A program made the position numbers and the translations under genes. The notes beneath the pieces were generated by a model that ran no database searches, was not told where the DNA came from, and saw only the letters and a list, made by a program, of their open reading frames with translations. Positions 8,471 to 15,746 of a stretch of DNA of 30,611 bases are shown one piece after another. Position 1 is the stretch's first letter, and each line of letters begins with the position of its first letter. The DNA lies in NCBI GenBank assembly GCA_964415365.1, contig CAYPYW010000027.1:1-30611 (forward strand). Reading direction: 5' to 3'. The stretch is from Hydromicrobium sp964415365 (GTDB lineage Bacteria > Actinomycetota > Humimicrobiia > Humimicrobiales > Humimicrobiaceae).

Positions 8471-9922
8471 CTATAATTTCTTCTCTTTATCAAAACTGGC
8501 TTTGATAGCCTTTAGAAAATCATCATTGGACTTTGTATTTCTGATGTAGTCTATCAACTGCTCCAATGCCACTTCAGGTTCTTTTTCATAGATTAACCTT
8601 CTGAGTTTCCATACCGTACCGGCTTCATCTTTAGCCATTAATAACTCTTCTTTCCTGGTTCCGGACCTGGTTATATCAATTGCAGGGAAAATTCTCTTAT
8701 CTGCCAGCTTTCGGTCAAGGTTAATTTCCATATTGCCCGTGCCTTTAAATTCTTCAAATATCACATCGTCCATTCTGCTACCAGTTTCAATTAATGCAGT
8801 TGCAAGTATAGTAAGACTTCCACCATTCTCAATATTTCTAGCAGCACCGAAGAATCTTTTTGGCGGAAATAACGCAGAGGAATCCACTCCACCGGATAAT
8901 ACCCTGCCACTTGCCGGAATTGACAGATTATAAGCCCTCGCAAGTCGGGTTATGCTGTCTAAGAGTATTAAAACATCTTTACCATGTTCAACCAGTCTTT
9001 TTGCCCGCTGAAGCACCAGTTCAGCAACCTGGATATGATTATCCGATGGTTGATCAAATGTGGAACTTATTACTTCTCCTTTTACAGATCTTTCCATATC
9101 AGTTACTTCCTCGGGTCTCTCGTCAATCAGTAGAACTATAATATTTACTTCAGGATTATTGGTGGAAACACTATTGGCAAGATCCTTCAATATAGTTGTT
9201 TTACCTGCTTTAGGGGGAGATACAATAAGACCTCTCTGACCTTTTCCTATAGGTGCAATCAAATCTATTATTCTCGGACTAATGTTATCCGATTCATCCG
9301 TTTCTAACCTTAACCGCTCCATGGGATACACGGGAGTTAACTTTTCAAATGGTATCCTGCTTCGTATAAACTCCGGATCTTCCCCATTTACTTTTTCTAT
9401 CCTAAGGAGTGCATTATACTTTTCACTTTCTTTTGGCGGCCGAACCTGACCATATACTTCATCTCCCTGTCTTAGACGAAACCTTCTTATTTGAGACTGA
9501 GAAACGTATATGTCATGCGATCCTGCCAAGTATCCGGTTGTTCTCAGGAAACCATAACCATCAGCCAATATATCAAGTATACCCTTCATTCTTTCCTTAT
9601 ATAACTCAAATTCTGGCTTCTTCTCGACTCCTCTTCTTCCCTCTCTTTTCTCTTCAGTTACTATTTCCTCTTCTGCAATCTCTTCCTCTCCAACTGCCTC
9701 TTCTTCTTTCTCTTCAACCTGAACATCTTCTCCAGTCATAGTTTCGCTTTTCGATGGAGGTTCCATACCATTATTAGATACTTCTTCCAGTATTTTATCT
9801 ATCAGTTCACCTCTTTTTAATTTAGAAATTCCCTGAATATTTAATTGCCTGGCAATAACTCTTAAGTCAGACAAAACCTTCCCATCAAGAAATCCCCTGT
9901 TCAATTCTTCTAACTCAGCCAT
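8471..9922 (-). CDS. rho: Transcription termination factor Rho
   Basis: Hexameric RNA-dependent ATPase that terminates transcription. Domains in order: N-terminal Rho-N helices (1-50), a glutamate-rich linker (about 66-93, mostly E), the RNA-binding cold-shock-like domain with GYGFLR (122-127), Walker A SPPKAGKT (235-242), Walker B VLILLD (317-322), the Q-loop VLSGGVDSSAL (341-351) and the R-loop GTGNMEI (394-400). At 483 aa it is longer than E. coli Rho (419), mainly because of the acidic insertion. The start ATG at 9922 has AAAGGAG about 10 bases upstream. Some 500 bases of non-coding DNA precede it, consistent with a long leader, as in the known autoregulation of rho in other bacteria. It heads the rho-rpmE-DUF1385-prfA-prmC block. 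Confidence 0.96.
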   Translation of the reverse strand: MAELEELNRGFLDGKVLSDLRVIARQLNIQGISKLKRGELIDKILEEVSNNGMEPPSKSETMTGEDVQVEEKEEEAVGEEEIAEEEIVTEEKREGRRGVEKKPEFELYKERMKGILDILADGYGFLRTTGYLAGSHDIYVSQSQIRRFRLRQGDEVYGQVRPPKESEKYNALLRIEKVNGEDPEFIRSRIPFEKLTPVYPMERLRLETDESDNISPRIIDLIAPIGKGQRGLIVSPPKAGKTTILKDLANSVSTNNPEVNIIVLLIDERPEEVTDMERSVKGEVISSTFDQPSDNHIQVAELVLQRAKRLVEHGKDVLILLDSITRLARAYNLSIPASGRVLSGGVDSSALFPPKRFFGAARNIENGGSLTILATALIETGSRMDDVIFEEFKGTGNMEINLDRKLADKRIFPAIDITRSGTRKEELLMAKDEAGTVWKLRRLIYEKEPEVALEQLIDYIRNTKSNDDFLKAIKASFDKEKKL

Positions 9923-10376
9923 TAATAAATACTCCTTTCATGCTCGGGGGCCTTTTTATCCGAATTTTCGCCTCTCCTGATAATTTTCTCCCTGATTTAT
10001 TTAAGGCTTTTAAATAATCCAAATAAAGATTATGTCCGGAATCATTATTTTAAAGTCCTTAAAATTTATTGTTAGTTTCTTAAAACTTTCAAATATTTTT
10101 TAAAAAGGATTTTTAATAAATACTTAGGACGCTGGACTGCTTTAAAAAATATATACGCTTATAAACTAATATTTTTTGAAACTTGAGACATGATTATTTT
10201 GGAGAAACCTCTATTACCAATGTCATTATTAATACAAAATGAAATCTTCCTATATAATATATAGGCTAAGCTCAAAAAAATCAAGTAGAAATTTCTAGTA
10301 TGAAACTTTTGGCATTCCAGTCAGTGTAATGGCTCTAATCAAAATTGTTACCTTTAAAAGAATCTTTTCTAAGGAA
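9923..10376. other. Non-coding stretch, probable rho leader/promoter region
   Basis: About 450 AT-rich bases with no supported open frame. On the minus strand a weak promoter-like pair (TTGATT, 17 bases, TATATT) lies near 10257-10285, which would give rho a leader of more than 300 bases. There is an AT-only inverted repeat (AAAAAATAT / ATATTTTTT) around 10144-10180 of unknown meaning. No riboswitch class was recognised. Confidence 0.4.
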
Positions 10377-10408
10377 TGGGAGGAATTTCAAAATTAAAAT
10401 CCCTCCCA
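10377..10408 (-). terminator. Hairpin after trpB2, probable terminator
   Basis: A perfect 7-bp inverted repeat (TGGGAGG / CCTCCCA) with an 18-base AT-rich loop lies 22 bases beyond the trpB2 stop. The loop can itself pair partly (AATTT/AAATT). On the minus strand it is followed by only a short T-rich tail (TTCCTT), so it may be a weak intrinsic terminator or a Rho-stop 3' end. Confidence 0.5.
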
Positions 10409-10430
10409 TAAGAGAATATGAATAAGTGTT

Positions 10431-11792
10431 TTAAACTTCCGGTAATTTACCTAATGCCTCCTCTATCTTCTCCTTTGGATATTCATAGTCTTCTAATTTA
10501 CCTGATAAATATGCATCGTAAGCAGCCATGTCCACATGCCCATGCCCGCTATGAGCTATAAGAATAGTTTTTGCTTCTCCGGACTCACGACACTTTAAAG
10601 CTTCATTGATAGCTACCCTGATACAATGATTCGTCTCAGGGGCACTGATAATACCCTCAGTACGAGCAAATGTTACTCCAGCCTCAAATGTAGAAATTTG
10701 ATGTACAGCTGTCGCTTCAACAAGTCCCAGATCAGCCAGGTGACAGATAATTGGAGCCATTCCATGATAACGAAGACCACCAGCGTGAATCGGAGCCGGG
10801 ATAAAATCATGTCCCAGCGTATACATTTTAATAATTGGTGCAAGTTTTGCTGTATCACCATAATCATAAGCGTATGGCCCCTTGGTCATAGAGGGAGCTG
10901 CTGTCGGTTCAACGTTGATTATGCGTAAATCAGGTTTTGTACCGTCTATTTTATCTTTGACAAAAGGCAGAAAAAGACCTGCAAAGTTTGATCCACCACC
11001 AACACAACCTACAATAATATCCGGATAAGCATCTGCCTTTTCCATCAACTTCTTTGCCTCCAACCCATTTACGGTTTGGTGCAAAAGAACATGATTGAGC
11101 ACACTACCAAGAGAATAATGGGTATCATCACGGGACATGGCATCTTCTACAGCTTCACTAATAGCCAATCCCAGACTTCCTGGACAATCGGGGTCTTTTG
11201 CCAGCATGTCTCGTCCTACCTTGGTATCCTTACTGGGACTGGGTACGCACTCGGCTCCCCATGTTTCCATCATTATCCGACGATAGGGCTTCTGTTTGTA
11301 ACTAATAGCTACCATATAGACCTTAATCTTAACACCAAAGCATGCACCCCCAAAGGATAGAGCACTTCCCCACTGGCCAGCTCCAGTCTCGGTAGTTATA
11401 CGGTTGATACCCTCTTTCTTATTATAATAAGCCTGAGCTACAGCTGTATTGGGTTTGTGGCTTCCAGGAGGGCTTGAACCCTCATATTTATAGAATATCT
11501 TAGCCGGTGTATCCAGAGCTTTCTCTAATCTATGTGCACGAAACAAGGTAGTAGGCCTCCATAGCCTATAGACATCTCTTACTTCTTCAGGAATATCAAT
11601 CCAACGCTCAGTACTTACCTCCTGTTTTATCAGCTCCATAGGAAATAAGGGAGCCAGATCATCAGGAGTTAGTGGTTGCTTTGTAACTGGATGCAAAGGC
11701 GGCAGAAGAGGCTTAGGCAAATCTGCCTGGATATTATACCACTGCTCAGGTATCTCATCCTCATCCAGTACAAACTTTGTTCTTTTATCCAT
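10431..11792 (-). CDS. trpB2: Tryptophan synthase beta chain, TrpB2 type
   Basis: PLP enzyme that joins indole and serine to make tryptophan; the TrpB2 clade (TIGR01415-like) is longer than TrpB1 and often works without TrpA. Evidence: 453 aa; the PLP lysine K113 in GSHKPNTA; a catalytic glutamate at 135 in TTETGAGQWG; the phosphate-binding loop GGGSN at 265-269; and an N-terminal extension (IPEQWYNIQADLPKPLLPPLHP) typical of TrpB2. No trpA or other trp gene is in the window, so it may salvage indole or partner with a distant TrpA. It is preceded by a T-box leader with a UGG specifier, which independently confirms the tryptophan link: uncharged tRNA-Trp should switch the gene on. Confidence 0.94.
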   Translation of the reverse strand: MDKRTKFVLDEDEIPEQWYNIQADLPKPLLPPLHPVTKQPLTPDDLAPLFPMELIKQEVSTERWIDIPEEVRDVYRLWRPTTLFRAHRLEKALDTPAKIFYKYEGSSPPGSHKPNTAVAQAYYNKKEGINRITTETGAGQWGSALSFGGACFGVKIKVYMVAISYKQKPYRRIMMETWGAECVPSPSKDTKVGRDMLAKDPDCPGSLGLAISEAVEDAMSRDDTHYSLGSVLNHVLLHQTVNGLEAKKLMEKADAYPDIIVGCVGGGSNFAGLFLPFVKDKIDGTKPDLRIINVEPTAAPSMTKGPYAYDYGDTAKLAPIIKMYTLGHDFIPAPIHAGGLRYHGMAPIICHLADLGLVEATAVHQISTFEAGVTFARTEGIISAPETNHCIRVAINEALKCRESGEAKTILIAHSGHGHVDMAAYDAYLSGKLEDYEYPKEKIEEALGKLPEV

Positions 11793-11866
11793 TTTATTCT
11801 CCTTTCCTTTAACTTAATCAATTAAACTCAACATTTAATTTCAATATATAAATAATTCTATAAAAC

Positions 11867-11912
11867 AAAAAACCTCTCCATCACTACACAATATCTGTAG
11901 AGACGAGAGGTT
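11867..11912 (-). terminator. T-box attenuator terminator
   Basis: On the minus strand AACCTCTC (11912-11905) pairs perfectly with GAGAGGTT (11878-11871), with an inner CTAC/GTAG pairing, followed by a run of six T. Part of the 5' arm and the CTCTAC segment would instead pair with the T-box in the antiterminator when uncharged tRNA-Trp binds. Confidence 0.9.
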
Positions 11913-12170
11913 GAATTCCCGCGGTGCCACCCTACTTCATTATAAAATCAATATTTAGAAATTAATTTTATAACACACTCAAAATATTTCAGATACCTTC
12001 TAATATCCTATCCTCTGATAACGGAGGAAGCCGTCCTGACTTACTCTCTTCAGAAAAGATTTGAGCCAGACACCTCACAGACCCATTCAGCGCCAGCCTG
12101 GCAACCACATTCTCAGCTTACGCGGCTCTCTGTATGCTGCTTTCAGCGCTTACTATCTCTGATCGCCGGT
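11867..12170 (-). promoter_or_regulatory. T-box riboswitch, tRNA-Trp specific
   Basis: Leader RNA that senses uncharged tRNA and prevents premature termination. On the minus strand the stem I 5' side has the AGAGATAGTA element (12160-12151). The specifier loop reads CTGAATGGGTCTG, with the GAA before the specifier as usual, giving UGG (12085-12083) for tryptophan. The T-box proper, AGGGTGGCACCGCGG, is at 11933-11919 and supplies the bulge that pairs with the tRNA NCCA end. It is followed by an intrinsic terminator. All parts are in canonical order and lead into trpB2 75 bases later. Confidence 0.96.
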
Positions 12171-12221
12171 TTTATAAAAATATACAGTTTTTCAAATAAA
12201 CTTTTATCTGTTGAGTTATGA

Positions 12222-12250
12222 ATAGTAGCATAATTCCGCAATTTTGTCTA
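12222..12250 (-). promoter_or_regulatory. Probable promoter of the T-box/trpB2 transcript
   Basis: Minus-strand TAGACA (12245-12250), a 17-base spacer and TACTAT (12222-12227). Transcription would begin near 12215, about 45 bases before stem I of the T-box. It starts just after the GNAT gene stop. Confidence 0.5.
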
Positions 12251-12264
12251 ATTCTTAAGGTTGC

Positions 12265-12969
12265 TTATTCTTTGTAATTATAGGGCACAGGACCTCTTAC
12301 TTCTTTTTCCAGAGCCATTTCATCAAGCAGCGTTCTGCTTTCTGAAAAATCAACAGCTATGCTTTTTAAATCCAGTCTTAGAAGTGGAAAAAGAGGGTCG
12401 TTCTTCTTTAAATAAAATCCATTATTCATGAGAAACTTAAATGGAATCAGTGGACTGTTCCAATACTCCTCTTCATCTATATCATCATTTAATCTCTTCC
12501 CAATAGACTCTATTGATTTTACTTTTTCCTTTATTAATTCTTTCTCAATCTCAACCAGCAATCTCTTACCAACCCTCATATCCCTATACTCGGGAATAAC
12601 ATAAATACAGCCTAAAAAAATACTCTCAAAATCAGGAGGGAATACATTAAAATTCTTGAGTCTGGGGAAAAGATAATAATTTCCAGCTAAAATAATTCCG
12701 ATGCATCTATCCCTGGCAAAAGCACCTTTGACCTTTCCCCCATGTTCTTTAAAGAAAATAATTTTCTTTCTATTATCTTTCCTGGCACTTTTTTCAATTA
12801 GCTTGCCCTTAAAAAAACATCCCAATTCACGGATACTCTTAACTTCAGATAAATCCTTAAAAAAATTCGTTTTATCACAATCAAACCAATAGCTGCATTC
12901 AATACATCTAAATTCTATTTTCTCCAGCTGCTTACAGGATAGATCTTTAATTATTAAATTTAGATCCAT
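12265..12969 (-). CDS. GNAT-family acetyltransferase with N-terminal cysteine motif
   Basis: Predicted acetyl-CoA-dependent N-acetyltransferase; substrate unknown. The GNAT core is visible at about residues 115-145 (LGCIYVIPEYRDMRVGKRLL), including the acetyl-CoA pyrophosphate-binding loop (RDMRVGKR). Ahead of it is a cysteine-rich segment, FRCIECSYWFDC (C22, C25, C31, with C12 nearby), which could bind a metal. The 234-aa protein is otherwise unrecognised. It is a single gene between the T-box/trpB2 unit and a divergent aminotransferase gene, with its own extended -10 promoter. I am sure of the fold, not of the role; protein or small-molecule acetylation are both possible. Confidence 0.8.
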   Translation of the reverse strand: MDLNLIIKDLSCKQLEKIEFRCIECSYWFDCDKTNFFKDLSEVKSIRELGCFFKGKLIEKSARKDNRKKIIFFKEHGGKVKGAFARDRCIGIILAGNYYLFPRLKNFNVFPPDFESIFLGCIYVIPEYRDMRVGKRLLVEIEKELIKEKVKSIESIGKRLNDDIDEEEYWNSPLIPFKFLMNNGFYLKKNDPLFPLLRLDLKSIAVDFSESRTLLDEMALEKEVRGPVPYNYKE

Positions 12970-13007
12970 TGTTGAATAATAAAGATATAAAACTCTATAC
13001 CCTGATA

Positions 13008-13016
13008 ATTATAGCA
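13008..13016 (-). promoter_or_regulatory. Extended -10 promoter for the GNAT gene
   Basis: Minus-strand TGCTATAAT, a TG-n-TATAAT extended -10 box, about 40 bases before the GNAT start codon. No good -35 is needed for this class and none is seen. Confidence 0.45.
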
Positions 13017-13050
13017 CTATAAAGAATCGTTTAAACCTTCAAAAACTCTT

Positions 13051-13079
13051 TTGAACTTTTACAGTTTTTAATATATATT
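13051..13079 (+). promoter_or_regulatory. Promoter for the aminotransferase-ddl unit
   Basis: Plus-strand TTGAAC (13051-13056), 17 bases, TATATT (13074-13079), giving a start near 13086 and a leader of about 45 bases before the ATG at 13130. It is divergent from the GNAT promoter in the same intergenic gap. Confidence 0.5.
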
Positions 13080-13129
13080 ACTTATTTAACAGACAACAAT
13101 AACACTAAAACATCTTCAGGGCCGATTTT

Positions 13130-14380
13130 ATGAGTAAAAAAATTACATTTGATTATTGGGAACATCTGTATTCAAATAGAACTGAATATATGTTTTCCTC
13201 TGAAATAAGAGATTTACTCTCTCTGTCCGCAAGGCCAGACATCATTTCCTTTGCAGGTGGCTTACCGGAAGTAAAGGCTTTAAGTTTTCAGAAATTGGAA
13301 AGGTACATTAAAAGAATCCTTAAAGCAGATGGAGATATAAGCCTGCAATATGGAGGTTCTGATGGGTATTATCCACTTAAAACCAAATTGATAGAAGTGA
13401 TGAAATTAGAAGGCCTGGATATAGTAGAAGAAGATATAGTTACCACTACAGGCGGGCAGCAAGCCCTGGATTTACTGGCCAAAGTTTTTATTAATCCTGG
13501 TGATGTTATCATTGTAGAATCACCTGCGTATACCGGAGCATTAAACTCATTCAGCTCTTATGAAGCAAAAATAATCGGCATACCAGTTGATGAAAACGGA
13601 ATTAATATTTCTATTCTGGAGAAAAAGTTAAAAGAACTGGCAAATAAAAAAATCAAGGTAAAATTTATATACCTGGTGCCGAATTTCTCCAATCCTTCCG
13701 GAGTAACTATGAGTCTCCAGCACAGGAGGGAGGTGCTGGACCTTGCCAAAAAATATAATACCATAATACTGGAGGACAATCCTTACGGAATGCTCAGATA
13801 TGAAGGAAAACCTATCCCCACTATCAAGGAGCTTGACAGCAGAGGCGATAACCATAACGTAATTTACCTGAGCACACTCTCAAAACTTCTTGCTCCCGGA
13901 TTCAGAATAGGATGGATTGTGGCTCCACACCCAATACTGGAAAAAATAATGCTTGGAGTTCAATCTACTATACTCTGTGTAAGCACCTTTTCACAGAGAA
14001 TTGCCTATGAATACTTTTCGGATCCATCATGGAGTGAAAATATCAATGAATTCATAAAAATATACTCAAAAAGAAGAGATGTTATGCTTAATACTCTTGA
14101 AGAAAACTTTCCGGAAGGATCCGAATGGTCAAAGCCAAAGGGAGGCTTCTTCATATGGCTAAAACTTCCCAATTACCTGAATACAAAAGAAATTCTGGCA
14201 GATGCTGTCAGAAATAAGGTTGCTTATGTTCCAGGTAGCGGCTTTTATGCTGACAGTAAAGGCACTAATGAGGCAAGACTCGCATTCTGCACTGAAAATA
14301 CCGAAAGAATAGAAAAAGGTATTAAAATTTTAGCCAATATAATAAAAGAGAAAATTAAACTATATAGAAGTTTTAAATAA
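13130..14380 (+). CDS. PLP-dependent aminotransferase, 2-aminoadipate/aromatic (class I/II) type
   Basis: Fold-type I aminotransferase of the LysN/KAT2-like group, which transaminates 2-aminoadipate, aromatic or branched amino acids with 2-oxoglutarate. Visible: FAGGLPE (41-47) and QYGGSDGYYPLK near the N-terminus, TTTGGQQALDL (105-115) binding the cofactor phosphate, NPSG (188-191), EDNPYG with D216 pairing to the pyridine nitrogen and Y219, and the Schiff-base lysine K252 in STLSKLLAPGFRIGW. R378 or a nearby Arg in EARLAFC would bind the substrate carboxylate. Full length at 416 aa. AGGG lies about 8 bases before the ATG. It is followed 42 bases later by ddl and shares a promoter with it. 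The exact amino-acid substrate cannot be decided. Confidence 0.9.
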   Translation: MSKKITFDYWEHLYSNRTEYMFSSEIRDLLSLSARPDIISFAGGLPEVKALSFQKLERYIKRILKADGDISLQYGGSDGYYPLKTKLIEVMKLEGLDIVEEDIVTTTGGQQALDLLAKVFINPGDVIIVESPAYTGALNSFSSYEAKIIGIPVDENGINISILEKKLKELANKKIKVKFIYLVPNFSNPSGVTMSLQHRREVLDLAKKYNTIILEDNPYGMLRYEGKPIPTIKELDSRGDNHNVIYLSTLSKLLAPGFRIGWIVAPHPILEKIMLGVQSTILCVSTFSQRIAYEYFSDPSWSENINEFIKIYSKRRDVMLNTLEENFPEGSEWSKPKGGFFIWLKLPNYLNTKEILADAVRNKVAYVPGSGFYADSKGTNEARLAFCTENTERIEKGIKILANIIKEKIKLYRSFK

Positions 14381-14422
14381 AACATTTAAATAAAATGTCA
14401 ATATAATAAAAGAGTGATAAAA

Positions 14423-15367
14423 ATGAAAAAAAATATTGCTGTACTTATGGGAGGAAGATCCCTTGAAAGAGAATTTTCCATAAAAAGCGGTCAGAGAGTA
14501 TCAAATGCCCTAAGAAAACTGGGCCATAATGTTATAAAACTGGATGTAGACGAATCCATAGTAGATAACCTGAATTCGGAAAAAATTGATCTAGCCTACA
14601 TTGCACTTCACGGAAAAGATGGAGAGGATGGTACCATACAGGAAATTCTGGAAGTGCTTAACATTCCTTATACCGGTCCGGGCGTTTACCCTAATGTTTT
14701 AAGTTTTGATAAGATAATTTCCAAACAAATATTTATGAGCCTTGGTATACCCACTCCACCTTTTTACTTCTTAAACACCAGCTCATTCAGAGAATTAGGC
14801 TCATCAAAGCTGCTGCCCTTTATAATAAAAAAAATAGGGATTCCCCTGGTAGTAAAACCATCCGCGCAGGGATCTGCACTGGGAATAAGAATAGTAAGCG
14901 ATAAAGAGAATTTACCCGATGCCATAATTTCTGCTTTAAGTTACAGTAAAAAAGTAATACTGGAAAAATTCATTGACGGGGTAGAACTCGCAGTAAGCAT
15001 TATCGGAAAAGAGAAGCCAAGAACTCTTCCCATAGTAGAGATAGTGCCTAAAAAGAAATTTTTCGACTTCGAATCGAGATCTAAAATAGGAGAAACGGAC
15101 TACTTTGTTCCAGCCAGAATCTCTACCACCGAAGAAAAAAAGGTTAAAGAAGTAGCTATTGCAGTCCATAATGCACTCAAATGCACCAAACTCTCAAGGG
15201 TTGATATTATCATGGACAGGAAAGAAAAAATTCCTTATGTTCTGGAATTAAATACTTCTCCCGGTATGACAGACACCAGTCTCCTTCCAATGGCAGCGGA
15301 AGCAGCGGGTATATCTTTCGAGGATCTGGTAGATGAGATTATAAAGATGTCTCTCGTGTCCCTGTAG
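14423..15367 (+). CDS. ddl: D-alanine--D-alanine ligase
   Basis: ATP-grasp ligase that makes the D-Ala-D-Ala dipeptide for peptidoglycan. Motifs: GGRSLEREFSIKSG (E15 at the first D-Ala site), ALHGKDGEDGTIQEIL, KPSAQGSALG (145-154), metal ligands D261, E275 and N277 in RVDIIMD and LELNTSPGMT. The frame opens with GTG at 14414, but the ATG at 14423 gives the family-standard MKKNIAVLMGG start (314 aa). The omega-loop reads FFDFESRS, with serine (S220) where E. coli DdlB has Tyr216, so depsipeptide versus dipeptide specificity is open. Its TAG stop (15365-15367) falls inside the tRNA-Arg gene: the last 10 bases of ddl are also tRNA positions 1-10. Confidence 0.95.
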   Translation: MKKNIAVLMGGRSLEREFSIKSGQRVSNALRKLGHNVIKLDVDESIVDNLNSEKIDLAYIALHGKDGEDGTIQEILEVLNIPYTGPGVYPNVLSFDKIISKQIFMSLGIPTPPFYFLNTSSFRELGSSKLLPFIIKKIGIPLVVKPSAQGSALGIRIVSDKENLPDAIISALSYSKKVILEKFIDGVELAVSIIGKEKPRTLPIVEIVPKKKFFDFESRSKIGETDYFVPARISTTEEKKVKEVAIAVHNALKCTKLSRVDIIMDRKEKIPYVLELNTSPGMTDTSLLPMAAEAAGISFEDLVDEIIKMSLVSL

Positions 15368-15434
15368 CTCAGAAGGATAGAGCACAGGATTCCTAATCCT
15401 GGTGTCGGCAGTTCGAATCTGCCCAGGGACACCA
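15358..15434 (+). tRNA. tRNA-Arg (CCT)
   Basis: A 77-nt cloverleaf with encoded CCA. Acceptor GTCCCTG pairs with CAGGGAC, anticodon stem CAGGA/TCCTG, loop TTCCTAA with anticodon CCT (reads AGG), T arm GGCAG-TTCGAAT-CTGCC. It overlaps the last 10 bases of ddl. It also marks the edge between the housekeeping block and the lower-GC accessory locus; tRNA-Arg genes are common integration sites. Confidence 0.97.
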
Positions 15435-15746
15435 CTCTAAGACAGCTCTCAAAAGCCCTTAACTAAATTCCGGAGCAACCTGCTCCCTAACAGCATAAGT
15501 GGTTCTTTACCAACAACAGGGTAATCTTATATTACATAATAATCAATAAATTATTTCTGGTTCGAATCCTCCCCCCCCCCAGCCAGTTAGCACTATTCAA
15601 ACTAAAATCAGGTTCTGAAATATTCTTTTCTAAGTTTGAGCAAATCTCACTCCATGGTAGTCTCTATTATTATCACCCTCCCCTCTTTACTATTTAAATC
15701 CTAATTTTATTTAATTAACTACCTCCTCTTTTATTGAGTTATGAAA
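15435..15746. other. Intergenic boundary region
   Basis: About 310 bases with no gene supported. It holds a perfect 6-bp hairpin (GGAGCA-ACC-TGCTCC, 15472-15486) without a T-run, and a TGGTTCGAATCC string at about 15558-15569 that resembles a tRNA T-loop and is followed by a run of ten C (15571-15580). No full second tRNA can be folded. No integrase or obvious att repeat was seen. Confidence 0.5.

Noticed and set aside
8860..9741. Plus-strand ORFs of 93 and 110 aa opposite rho
   Set aside because: They have no ribosome-binding site and mirror the conserved rho coding sequence.
10626..11360. ORFs on both strands inside trpB2 (64-100 aa)
   Set aside because: All lie in shadow frames of a full-length, motif-complete trpB2.
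15235..15435. Minus-strand ORF of 66 aa beginning MVSLGRFELPTPGLGIL
   Set aside because: It is the antisense of tRNA-Arg and the ddl end; GRFELPT-type ORFs are a well-known artefact of antisense tRNA translation.
15472..15486. GGAGCA-ACC-TGCTCC hairpin as a terminator after tRNA-Arg
   Set aside because: The stem is only 6 bp and no T-run follows on either strand.
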